From: Phyllostachys edulis
Lineage: Eukaryota > Streptophyta > Magnoliopsida > Poales > Poaceae
Direction of reading: 5' to 3'
DNA: 64,000 nt
NCBI GenBank assembly: GCA_036346405.1
Contig: CM070548.1
Coordinates: 52,916,279-52,980,278 of the forward strand
The translations under genes and the position numbers were made by a program. Shown in pieces: positions 1-10,557 of this stretch; the first letter of the stretch is position 1, and every line of letters begins with the position of its first letter. The notes under the pieces are model-generated. The model was not told where the DNA came from, did no database searches, and worked only from the letters and a program-made list of their open reading frames with translations.

Positions 1-44
1 TTATTATGTATTAAAGTAATACATAGAGATTTTAATCCTCGTTA
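1..44 (-). repeat. End of the 3' LTR of element A
   Basis: Matches 10451-10494. Read on the minus strand the LTR begins TGACGAGG in the right copy; here the second base pair is changed (TAACGAGG). The remainder of this LTR is left of the window. Confidence 0.85.
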
Positions 45-62
45 GCTAACCCCCAAACTTTA
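45..62 (-). promoter_or_regulatory. Polypurine tract of element A
   Basis: On the minus strand the bases next to the 3' LTR read AAAGTTTGGGGGTTAGC, a purine-rich run where plus-strand DNA synthesis would be primed. Element B has a similar tract at the same place. Confidence 0.6.
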
Positions 63-270
63 AATGAACAGGTCGTGTGAACACCTTCTTCCGATGAAGT
101 CATATCGGGCAGACCCTCATTTAATGTCGTGACATATGAGGTGGTCTATGTTCAATTTAAAGTTAAGAACCTGCCTTGGGAATCAGAGAGTTTTTCTGTC
201 CGTTTGACAAAAAGGTTTTATTCGTTGGACTTTTGGGTAACACCCGATTGCGGTTAAAGGATAGCAGCTA

Positions 271-277
271 TAAAATC
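271..277 (+). promoter_or_regulatory. TATA box of the antisense gene in element A
   Basis: TATAAAA lies about 115 bases before the ATG at 388. The antisense gene of element B has TATAAATA about 145 bases before its ATG, so the arrangement is conserved between the two elements. Confidence 0.5.
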
Positions 278-387
278 CCTTAGCACTGGCTTTTAGGACT
301 TTTACACCTTCTACTTTATCTTTTTCATCTTCTGAAAATAAAATCGCCTCCGACCTCCTGTGATCTCTTCTTCCAAAGAACTCCACC

Positions 388-3348
388 ATGTCTGATCAAA
401 TCACCAACTGGTCAGTTTCTGATCTGAGCGACAAGAAACTTGAGAGCTTGGAGAAGATCGGGTTGCTTCCCGACAAGAATCTGTTTTCTTAGAGACTAGC
501 GGCTGGGGAGCATTCTCCGAGCGGTGAAGATAAGGAAATTCATGTTCTCCTCGCATATATCGAATGCGGATTCAGGCTCCTAGTTCACACCTTCCTTCCC
601 ACACTTTTGGAGTATTACGGAGTTGAATTGATCAATCTGGCTCCTGATAGTATCGCTAACCTCAGCGTCTTCGTCTACCTCTGTGAAGCGTACTTGGGTA
701 TTCCCGCAACTCTGAATCTATTCAAGTACCACTACAGAATGACGAAGTTTGAGAAGACGACCGAAACGCTTGGAGAGTGCACCTTGCGCCTCCACGATGG
801 AAAGGCTCATGAGTACATTCCTATGTACTCAAAGTCTTTGTGGTCATCATGGAAGAAGAGCTGATTCTACATGATGGTCACTAAGGATGACAGCCTTTAC
901 TACAGTGGCAAGAAAGCGGTTGAGAACCCGCAATGGCGCTCCTCCACAAAGAAGGAGGGAAAAGTAGGGAGATGGGTTGAAGCCATCCAACTCCTTAGTA
1001 TCAAGGGTTTAACCTCCTTGCATATGGTGATGGACTTTTCCAGACGCCGGATTAGTCCTTTGAAGGCCCGAGCATATCTGATGCTCTGGTATATTGGTCA
1101 TGACGATGCGACCAAAGATTCCAAGGAGGGTAAGTCCTGAAGGATTTCGACCAGTTTTCTGTTATTAGTTGATTATTTTTGTGATCCTAAAATCTCTTGT
1201 TTACCCTTACAACTCTGTCTCCTAATGAGATCAGAAACTGGGTCAAGATGATCTGCATCGGAGAGCCTGGCGAGAAGGCTGATTTCCCTCGGATCTTAGC
1301 GGTCGTTTCCACAAAAGAGAGGGTAGAGAGACTTAAGGTAAAATACCAACTACTTTTCATCTTTTTAATACTTTTCAATCGGTTTACCATAGACCTATTT
1401 GATGTGTGGTCGGTCGGGTTGAGGATCAACGAAGCCACTGAAAGTTGTGAGCCAATTGACGATACGACCACTCAAGATGATGGTCATGTAGAGGTAGGTA
1501 ACTGAACATAAATGTCTATTATGGATGAAGAATATTCATCACCTAACTAACTTTATTTGTTAATCTAGGCGATTGTCGTGGACTCCACTGTAGTCGCTCA
1601 GGACTTGCTAGTTGCTGTTGAAGCAACTGTTTTGGAGACCAATGAATCTACACCCTCCGACCCGATGGTTAGAGATCTCATTCTCGACCAGCTAGTCGAG
1701 GATATTTCTTCTAACCTTCGGTTGGAGAATGTAGCGGGTCTAACCAGCCCCACCGACCCAGAACCGGTGAAGTCGGTTGAGAAGAAGAGAAAGGCTAGCG
1801 CTATGGATTTTAATCCACCGTGCTTCAAGGTCAAAACCAAAAAATCCACCAGGTATGTACAAACGAAATAGTCATATGAGCACATACCTTAAAAGCCTTT
1901 GGCATATTGAATTCTTGAGCTTCCTTTCTTCTTCTTGTGCAGATCTTCTGGTGTTCCGGTCATCTCTGACCAGGATATTCCAGAAGCCCTCGACCAAAAT
2001 GTTCTTTAGGAAAAAAAACTCCTGAAGACAAGGTGGTCGAGGCAGCCCACGATCAGAGTGTTCTTCAGGAAAAAGCTCCTGAAGACAAGGTGGCCGAGGC
2101 AGCCCCCAAGCAGGTGTCCATGCCAGAGCGTGCTGAGGATCTTGTGGTGATTCTGACTGTCTGCGGAGGTAGACATCCCTGAAGATCCTCAACCAATTCC
2201 GACCCCTGTCGGTATTTTTTTCTCAAACTAACAAGTTCACTTTTTTCCCTCGATTTATCGAGGATAAGGAGCTTGACGAGGTTTGGGGAAATATATCAAA
2301 TCGTTAGGCCAAGACGAGTCCTGATGCGATTTTTGCCGAATATAACGACATGGCGATTCGGGTAAGTATCTACGACCATTTTTATAGTCTCTCTAAAAGT
2401 TTATAAGAAAATCAAAGAAGAATGCTTATTTGTGTAGCACATGGTCGAGAATTATGTTGTGGTCGGAGGACTAACCCAGCGAATAAAAGACCTAGAGCAA
2501 AAAAATTCCGAACTAAAAAGTATGTACTTTCTTCTTAACTTGTCTTCTTCTTTTCTACTTTGTTCTTCTTCTGTTTAATCATTCTCCCTTATCATATTTG
2601 ATAGATTTGGAGAAAATAAAAGAAGAGGTCATGACTAAAGAAGCCAAAATAACAAAGCTTAAAGAAGAAATCATGGCTAAAGAAGCCAGAATAACCAAGC
2701 TTGAAGAAGAAAGCCAAACTAAGGATCGGTCGATCGCACATACGAGGACCAGGCTCAAAGAAGTCACTGAGACTTTTGAAAAAGATATTAAAGGTAGCTG
2801 GTCGTAAACTTGACCCATGTATTATCTCTCTTAATCATAAATAGTTACCACTTGGTTTACTTGCAGAGAAAACTCAAGCGGTAAAAAGAGCAGAAAAAGC
2901 TCTAGAATTTGAGCAAGATAAGGGGGCAGCTCTTGTGCAGAACCTTGATGGAAAAGTCCACGCACTTAACAAAATGATTTTTGATATGGGATCAGGATCG
3001 AGTCTGCCTACCTTAAGAGATCCAACAGAGAAAATGAACTATTTAGGCCAACATCTGGAAGATCTCAATGGCCTGCTCAAGACCACTAGAGAAAACTATG
3101 CCCGGACAATGAAAGAAGGTGTGGCCAGCGGAGTTAGTTTTGCTTTGGTAAAACTGAAGGCTTCCGACCCCTCTAACAATCTCCAAGCTATTGAAGAAGA
3201 TTTCAACTTCTTGCCCGATGAGGTGACCAGGTTTATCGAGGAAGTAAAGCCTCTCGGAGACAAGGTTGCAGAGGAAATAAACAACAATAGTGCACGACCA
3301 GAACAGAGGTACAGATATATAAACAATATCACTCGTCTAAAGAAATAA
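388..3348 (+). pseudogene. Antisense gene of element A, putative gypsy-type transposon protein
   Basis: The gene starts at the ATG at 388 (MSDQITNWSV) and runs against the direction of gag-pol. The first exon (to about 1126) encodes a domain I recognise as the plant 'putative gypsy type transposon' family (PF04195): residues such as GVELINLAPDSIANLSVFVY and AYLGIPATLNLF. Later exons, separated by GT...AG introns (donors near 1127, 1337 and 1852), encode acidic and Lys/Glu-rich coiled-coil segments (2604-2806 and 2867-3348), ending at TAA 3346-3348. In-frame stops at 490 (TAG) and 862 (TGA) break the first exon. The homologous gene in element B has the same layout. Antisense extra genes at this position are known from Grande-type Tat elements; their function is unknown to me. 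Exon limits are approximate. Confidence 0.75.
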
Positions 3349-3389
3349 AGGAATGACTAATCTTTATTAAAATTGAAAGAATGGAAATA

Positions 3390-4878
3390 ATAAGTAAACA
3401 AAGAACTTACGAAGTTGATCAATGTTCCAAGAATTAGACAAAACACGCCCATCAGACATAGCTAGTCCTACTGAACCTGGTCAAATCTTGTTGCGATTTG
3501 ATTAGTTCTGATTTTTTCTAAGAACCAGATCACCTACAGTGAGGCTGCGAGGTTGCACCTTACGGCTATGATACCTTCGCATGGCTTGTTGGTAGACTGT
3601 TGATCGTATCAAAGCTTGGTTTCATCGTTCTTCAAGGAAATTGATGTCGTCAAGTCTTCGTTCATTCTAATCGTTTTCATTGAAACAATCAGCCCAAGCA
3701 GAGCCAAGCTTTAGTTCTGGAGGAAGCATGGCTTCGGCACCATAAACCAAGAAGAATGGTGTTTCACTGGTCGCACGACTGGTCGTGGTTCGAACAGTCC
3801 ATAATACTGACGGAAGTTCTTGAACCCAAGCTCCTGAATATTTTATTAACTGATCGAATACTCAACGTTTAATCCCCTGCATTATGATACCATTGGCTCA
3901 CTCAACTACTCCATTGCTCTGCGGGTGAGCGACAGAAGCAAAGTGTAGCTTGGTACCAAGTTCTTCGCAGAATTCCTCGAATTTACCGCTTGAGAACTGG
4001 GCACCATTGTCTGTGATTATACGACTGGGTACACCAAATCGTGTGATCATATTTTTTGTGAGAAATCTCTTAGAGGCCTCAGTTGTTGTTTTAACAATAG
4101 GCTCAGCTTCGATCCATTTTGTGAACGTGTCAATCATGACGAAAAGAAATTCGAAGCCCCCGGGTGCTCTTTGGAAAGGTCAAAGAATGTCCAGTGCCTA
4201 GGTTGCAAAAGGCCAAGAAAGAGGAATGGTTTGCAAAGCTTGTGCCGGCTGATGTACTTGTCGGCTATGAAACTGACATTGTACGCACTTTGTCACGATC
4301 TCTTTTGCATCATGAAGGGCAGTTGGCCAATAGTATATTTGCTTGAAGGCTTTATCGACCAGCGTTCTGTAGGAATGATGTGCTCCACAGACTCCTTCAT
4401 GAATGTCGGTCAGCAATTTAATGCCATCTGTTTGAGATATGCATCTCATCAACACTCTGTGAGAGCCTCGTTTATACAAGGTACTTTCGATCAGAGTGTG
4501 TGACTTGGCTTTTCGAGCTATACGATCAGCCTCTACAACATCTTCTGGAATTGTGTCATGCTGAAGATAATTATAGATCGACGTCATCAAATCTCTACCT
4601 TGATCGTGACAGTACCAACCATCAATGACCTGTGGAGCATCCATATTCTCAGGATCGGATTGCACGACCTGTAGAGAAACATATATATCTTCAAAAAGCT
4701 CGACCACCGAGGGTGAATCGAGTTGCTTGAAGAAAACTCCAGACGGGACGGGTGACCTCGTGGAGGCCATCTGCGCCAACTGGTCTGCTAGAAAGTTTTC
4801 CTTTCTAGGAATGTGTTGGATCTGAAAATTGAAGAAGTGCTTTTCGAGTTTCCATACTTCCGCCAGATAAGATGACAT
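3390..4878 (-). pseudogene. Element A integrase (decayed)
   Basis: The minus strand encodes, in order, the end of RNase H (FFNFQIQHIPRKENFLADQL), the integrase HHCC zinc-binding region (about 4230-4330, ending CVQCQFHSRQ), the catalytic core (3898-4137, with FTKWIEAEP, the second Asp in IITDNGAQFSS, and HPQSNGVVE) and a C-terminal part (LPPEL..., NSWNIDQLRKFF near 3405). Integrase would insert the element cDNA into the host chromosome. Stops and frameshifts separate the core from both neighbours, so no continuous polyprotein remains. The match to the same region of element B (52371-53715) is clear by eye. Confidence 0.85.
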
Positions 4879-6560
4879 CTTGGTGCTTGAGGATTGATAC
4901 TCTTTCCCGACATGATTCGCTACTAGTTGAGAATCACCTTTACTAGTAATCTGTGAATCCCGAGTGAACGAGCTGCTCGGAGTCCTGCTTGTAAACCTTC
5001 ATATTCTGCCACATTATTCATAACAAAAAAAATTTAACTGGATGGCATACTTGATGTATTCGCTAGTAGGGGATATCAAGACAACTCCAGCCCCTGAGCC
5101 TTTGAGCATCAAGGAGCCGTCAAAGTACATTGTCCACTCATCGTGGTGTTCATACTCGGGCCCTTGGGAGGGTTCAGGGTTTGTCCATTCGGCAATGAAT
5201 TCTGCTATTGCCTGGGACTTGATCGCTATTCGTGAGATGAAATGAAGGTCGAACGCCCCTAGTTCAACCACCCATTTTGCAATTCGTCCTGATGATTCCC
5301 TATTTCCAAGGACTTGACCAAAGGGATACCCGGTTGGTACGACCACTTTGTGGGCCTGAAAGTAATGTCGTAGTTTCCTTGAAACCATAAGGAGACCATA
5401 GAGCAACTTTTGTACCTATGGGTATCTTTCTTTTGGCCCATGTAAGACTTCGCTTATGTAATATACTGGTCGTTGGACATTATCACGCTCCACGACCAGT
5501 ACACCGCTGACTGTTTGTGGCGTTGCAGCCACGTAAATCAACAATGTTTCTCTCGATCTTGGAGAAACTAAGACCGAGGTACTCGTAAGGTACTTCTTAA
5601 GTTCTTCAAAGGCATCGTTTGCCTCTTTAGTCCACTCGAAACTCCCATGTTTCTGGAGAAGCTTAAAGAAAGGTAAACCTTTTTCACCCAACTGTACTAA
5701 GAAACGACTTAGCGCTGCCATACAGCCTGTTAGTTTTTGGACTTCTTTCTTTGTGGTCAAAGGGCACATCTAATTGATGGCCGATATTTTTACTAGATTT
5801 GCTTCGATACCTCTAGCCAAGACTAGGAAACTGAGAAGCTTACCAGCAGAAACTCCGAACACACATTTTTTCTGAATTTAACTTGAGGTTATGCCTTCTC
5901 AAGTTATTGAAGGTTTCTTGTAGGTTGGAAACGTGATCGCCTGCGTTGATGCTCTTTACGACCAGATCATCAACATAGGCTTCTAGATTTCGACCTATCT
6001 GTGGATTAAAAGTTTTCGATCAACCTTTGAAAAGTTGCACCAAGATTTTTTAGACCAAATGGCATCTTAACATAGCAATAAGTGCCATATGGGGTGATGA
6101 AGGAAGTTTTCTTCAACTTCTTTACACATATTAACTGGTGGTACCTCGAATATGCATCTAAAAACTTAATAACTCGCTACCTAAGTAGAGTCTACAAGTT
6201 GGTCAATGCGTGAAGGGGAAAGTCATCCTTCGGACAAGCTTTATTAAGATCTCAGAAGTCAATACACATCCGCCACTTCCCATTATTTTTCTAACCATTA
6301 CGAGGATTGGCGAAGCTATCGAGGGTGGTCGACTTCATTTAATAAATCCAAATTTTAAGGAGCTTGTCAATCTCCGACTGGATTACTTCCTTCCGATCAG
6401 GTGCAAAGCGCTTTAGCTTCTGCTTGATCGGTTTTTTGTTAGGCTAGAGAGCTAGCTTGTGCTCGATCACCACCCTGGGGACTCCGGGCATGTCGGACGC
6501 CTACTAGGCGAATACATCTTGATTTGCTCGGAGGAAGGAGACGAGCGACTCTTCCTATTT
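4879..6560 (-). pseudogene. Element A reverse transcriptase and RNase H (decayed)
   Basis: Read on the minus strand, 5890-6560 holds a badly frameshifted RT with the catalytic AYVDDLVVKS motif at about 5960-5990. The RT connection region follows (5416-5769: KKEVQKLTGCMAALSRFLVQ), then a first RNase H and a second, plant-type RNase H-like domain (5014-5250: WTMYFDGSLMLKGSGAGVVL). A second RNase H-like domain is a known feature of Tat-lineage elements. Together these enzymes would copy the element RNA into DNA. Several frameshifts and stops make it non-functional. Confidence 0.8.
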
Positions 6561-6590
6561 GAGGTCGAGTCTTGCCCCGACCAGTACTTT

Positions 6591-7200
6591 TCAGGTAGAT
6601 GCGTCAGTGTTTCCTGACCCAAGAACCTTGGTGCCTTCCGGAGAAGTGCCCTTGTCGAGTGGTACTTCTTTTGTCTGTTCAGAAGGCTTTGGTGTCATCT
6701 TTGGCCTCGAGTGCTTGACCTGTACAATAGGTGGATTAGCCTCTCTAGTCGGAAGTTCATCGACCAGTTCTAAGGATTTCCGATCACATGCGTAAGCCAT
6801 TTTTTTATCTCCTCGAACCGTGATGACCCCTTTTGGTCCTAACATTTTCAAACTCTGATAACCGTAGTGCGTGGCTATCAAGAATTTTGGTAAAGCTGGA
6901 TGATCAAGAATTCCATTGTATGCGGATTCGAAATCCACCACATCAAATGGAATTTTTTCTGTTCGGAAGTTGTCAAGTCTTCCGAACGTAACTAGCAGGG
7001 AAAGCTGTCCTATTGGTTTGGCGATGGATCCAGGAACTATACCATGGAAGGCATATTTCACAGGTTTCACCTTTGACTTGGGAACTTGCATCTCTTCCAA
7101 CGCCCCCGCAAATAAAATGTTTAAAGAACTACCTCCATCTATTAGGACTCGATTAACCCTATAGTTATTAATAGTAGGTTCAACAACAATAGGGAACCTA
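6591..7200 (-). pseudogene. Element A aspartic protease region
   Basis: The minus strand encodes VNRVLIDGGSSLNILF (about 7105-7155), the active-site region of Tat-type retroviral-like proteases, followed by MQVPKSKVKPVKYAFHGIVP and a linker rich in Lys, Pro and Ser leading toward RT. The protease would cut the gag-pol polyprotein. The reading frame is open from about 7100 down to 6591, but is broken upstream, where the gag part continues at 7206-7436. Confidence 0.75.
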
Positions 7201-9492
7201 CCTGGTCAAGTTGAAGGGATGGGGCAGTCTTCTTTGCTGAAGGAGATTACAGTTTCCGACCACCTAGATGGCTTGATGGAGATCGGAGGCTCGACAAGGT
7301 TGACCTCCCGCTCCATGGCCTTCAGATGACGCCTTGATTCATAAGAAGAAGACCCACCAAAGATCATATTGACCGTATGCTGAGGCTCCTGGTACTCCAT
7401 TTCTTCGTCGCCATCCTTGTCCTTTTTGGAGCTCATTTCCCCGAGTTCCTATATTGAGGGGAGTGGACCTTTACCTGCATAGTAATCTTCCATCTTCTTT
7501 TGCCAGGCTCGACAGGTGCGCAAATCATGCCCTACCTGCTGGTGAAGTGGACACCACTTCTTGTTCTTGTTGTATCCTTCGGTCGGAGCTTTTGCCTTGC
7601 CTCAACCGGTATAGTCTCTTTTACCCTTAGTAAACTTCTCAAGAACCACAAGGACTTCCTTATCATTGGGCCTGCGGTTTTTCTTTTTTCTTGAGAGCCC
7701 TCTTATGCTTCTTCTCTGGTTTATCCAAGCTAGGCTGGGGGATTTTATCCTTTCGATCAATGGCCTCACACCATTCAACTGCTTCGCTAGCAGCTGCGTA
7801 CTTGTTAGCCATATTGAAAAGTTCGATGATCATCTTTGGATGGTGCATGGCGATATCCTCCGTAAACCGTCGATTCCTTAGACCTGCTTTGAAAGCTTGG
7901 ATAACATAAGACTCTGCGACCTCTGGTATTAATTACGAACCTGGCTAAATCTTTTGATGTACTGACGTAGAGTTTCATTGGATCCATGTCGGATTCGGTG
8001 AAGATCATCTTCCTTTCCAGGGTGGTCGTACGTGCCTTGGAAATTCGCAACCAGGAGGTTGCAAAGTTGCTCCCAAGTATAGATCGATCTGACCGGTAGG
8101 TTGAGTAACCACGACCGGGCAGATCCTTCAAGTACTGTGGGTAGGTAATTTTCCATTACGTTTTCATCACCACCAGCCGCTCTGATAGCAGTGGTATAGA
8201 TTTGGAGAAATTCCAACGGGTTCTGGGTCCCATTGAACTTATCCAGGTTGGCCAGTCGGAACCTGTTTGGCCAACGTACAGCTTGGAGCCCTGCAGAGAA
8301 AGCTCGACAACCTATAATTGATTCATGACGCCTTCTTTGGAAAGGTTCCAGATTGTAATCGGTTGGAGACCGGTTTCTAAACTTGGAGTGCTGGAGCTCC
8401 GGTGTCCCGATTCGGTCGAGGACGTTAGTATGACACCTACAACCGCCTACTTGGTTTAGATGATGTCGGAGATCATCAGGGCCAAGTGATCTTTCCTCTC
8501 GGAGAGGTGAGGGGGTGGCTAATTGAAATAGCCTTTTTCCCTCATGACTCCTTGGTAGGAATCGTCAATGAGGTCTTGGTATCGATTGGCTTCCAATCCG
8601 ACCATGTTGCCCTCTATTGAGGGAGGAATGCTGGGATGAAGTCATGGTTTGACTTCGTGAATTCCTTTGTTCCCGGTATGCTTCCGTTCGTTGCATGGTC
8701 TCTTAGAGAATTTCTGATACCTGACCTACAAGTTGCACAAAACCTGAGGTCTCTGCTAGAGCAGGGTTAGAATTATTTAAAATATCCTAAACACGCTGCA
8801 GGGTTTGTACCGTTACCAAAGGTCTCAGAGGATTCATCTTTGGCGAGAGGTGTTCAAGATCTGAACTTTCCCCGACCTTTCGGTTTGTTTAAATCGATGC
8901 ATTACCCTTGGTGGGGCAGATCCAGGCGAATTAACTGATGGACGTCTATTAGTTCTATTACCTCTGGCATTTGGTGCTTGATGTCCCGTGTCATTTCCAC
9001 TAGCACGTGGTGGCGTGGCAAATTGTGCAGGACCGTACATGGCATTTTGACTTGTATCTTCGATCACATTGACCTCGTGCCTCCAACAGCGATCTTCCGA
9101 CGAGCTTCCATCGTAACTAATGGAGAGCCTTCCAATGCTTCTGTGAGGAGTTTCCACGATGGAGAGCGGTCGGAGATTAGCACCTCCTGAGGTTTTTGTG
9201 GTGGGCTCAGCCTGATCCGGTGAGTTGCTGACCGTATGCTGAGCCTTATCATTCCCACTTGGTCCATGACCAATGGGAGTTCATCGACACTGTTACCAGA
9301 TGTCGGTTGGCCCCTAGTATCGCCAGAAGCCGTTGGTGAGTACCTTTCAGCCATAATTTCATCGAGAGTACATTGATCCTCAAGTTGTGATGCTGAATTT
9401 TCGTCACCTTTTTCGCTGGTCAGAAGGACCAAGCTTGGAGAGGTCCTCGGACATTCCGAACTGGTCGGAACGGCTTCCTCTGAAAACGCCAC
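7201..9492 (-). pseudogene. Element A gag (decayed)
   Basis: The capsid-like Retrotrans_gag domain is at 7805-8216 on the minus strand (ENYLPTVLEGSARSWLLNLP, then YTWEQLCNLL and ETLRQYIKRFSQVRN), split by a frameshift. N-terminal gag, rich in Ser/Pro/Arg, lies at 8834-9492 in two overlapping frames, beginning near MAFSEEAVPTSSECPRTSPS. A Lys-rich nucleocapsid-like part at about 7660-7850 leads toward the protease. Gag would form the virus-like particle. The region 8220-8830 has no open frame but lies between gag parts and is decayed gag. Confidence 0.75.
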
Positions 9493-9763
9493 TTGTCATA
9501 ATGGTGTATCCTTATCTATCTAGTCGATTTCACTAATGTCTATGACATGCGAGCTAGTGGAGGAGAAGGATTATGACATCCCATTTTCTTACATGGCGCG
9601 GATGCATTCATCCATGTTGAGGTTGGAGTAGCCCGCCAAGTCGAACCAATTCTCCTCATCCCAAACTCCTGCCATAGTCGCATGAGTGATTATGAGGAGT
9701 GAGCAAGGATTTTGATGAGCGAAGAATTTCTTCAGGAAATCTGTGACTTCTTCCCCACGGACA

Positions 9764-9781
9764 GCGCCAGCTGTCGACGAT
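9764..9781 (-). promoter_or_regulatory. Primer-binding site of element A
   Basis: Directly next to the 5' LTR the minus strand reads TGGCGCTGTCCGTGGGG, close to the tRNA-Asp-type sites (TGGCGCC...) used by Tat and Athila elements. One transition separates it from that of element B. Confidence 0.7.
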
Positions 9782-10494
9782 CAAGTCGCCAATCTTATGA
9801 AATAAAATAGAGGAAAATGGCACAAATTTCTTGGGAGAGAATGGGACTGCTCATTATTGATATGAACTGGCTATTACAGGGGGTGCCTACGACTAGGCGG
9901 AGGACTAATCCTAAATACACTGAGTATGATACTTGCTATGCTATCTTATCATACTTAAAGCATGAATCTAATGATGACTGTGCTGCTATATTCTGATGCC
10001 CGATGCGATATCAGATGTCTGATGATCCTTCATTCTCGTTCGCGCTCCATCTTTATATAACTTCCAAAGAGGTGGCAGTTGCTCCTGGAGAAGGCATCCA
10101 TTGTGAAACATTACGGCTGGTCGGAGTGAGACGATGGTTGATAAAGTATCAACCGCTTTGCAGTTCAGCGTCTGTGAGACACTTAACCATTCGGTGGTTG
10201 TTTGCCAGTGTCTTAAGATTATATAAAGTCGTGTGGTATGGAGTATACAGTACGTGCTATATTCATCACACGGTAAAGAATATACCTGGAATAGATCCAG
10301 ATGCGAGTTCATGGTTCTACGAGCGCATTCTGTCGGAGACTAAGCATGTGACCTTGTCCCACTGTGGTACCCATTATGTAACCTCTCGAATCCTTACGAC
10401 CGGTGAGGTCGTTAGCCTTAGGGGTTACGACCACGAAGACGTATGGTCTTTTATTATGTATTAAAGTAATACATAGAGATTTTAATCCTCGTCA
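9782..10494 (-). repeat. 5' LTR of element A
   Basis: The 713 bp LTR is bounded by TG at 9782 and CA at 10494 and abuts the primer-binding site. Its right end matches bases 1-44. Near 10395-10440 it contains the inverted motif TTACGACC/GGTCGTTA, related to the hairpin repeats of element B. Because the other flank lies outside the window, the target duplication cannot be checked. Confidence 0.85.
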
Positions 10495-10557
10495 GTGTGG
10501 ATTGCTTCCTACCCCATATTAATAAATACTTTATATATTAGAACACGTGTGGTGCAC

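Larger units (their letters stand above)
1..10494 (-). mobile_element. Element A: Tat-lineage Ty3/gypsy LTR retrotransposon, partial
   Basis: The first 44 bases repeat the last 44 bases of the segment ending at 10494 (differing at one base near the end), so both are the end of one LTR; the rest of the left LTR lies outside the window. Between them, the minus strand reads primer-binding site, gag, protease, RT, RNase H and integrase in Ty3/gypsy order. The protease motif IDGGSSLNILF, the gag domain and a tRNA-Asp-like primer-binding site fit the Tat lineage (RIRE2/Grande/Retand relatives). All domains carry frameshifts and stops, so the element is not autonomous. About 3.3 kb between pol and the 3' LTR holds an oppositely oriented gene. 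Lineage placement is from recognised motifs, not from a search. Confidence 0.9.
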
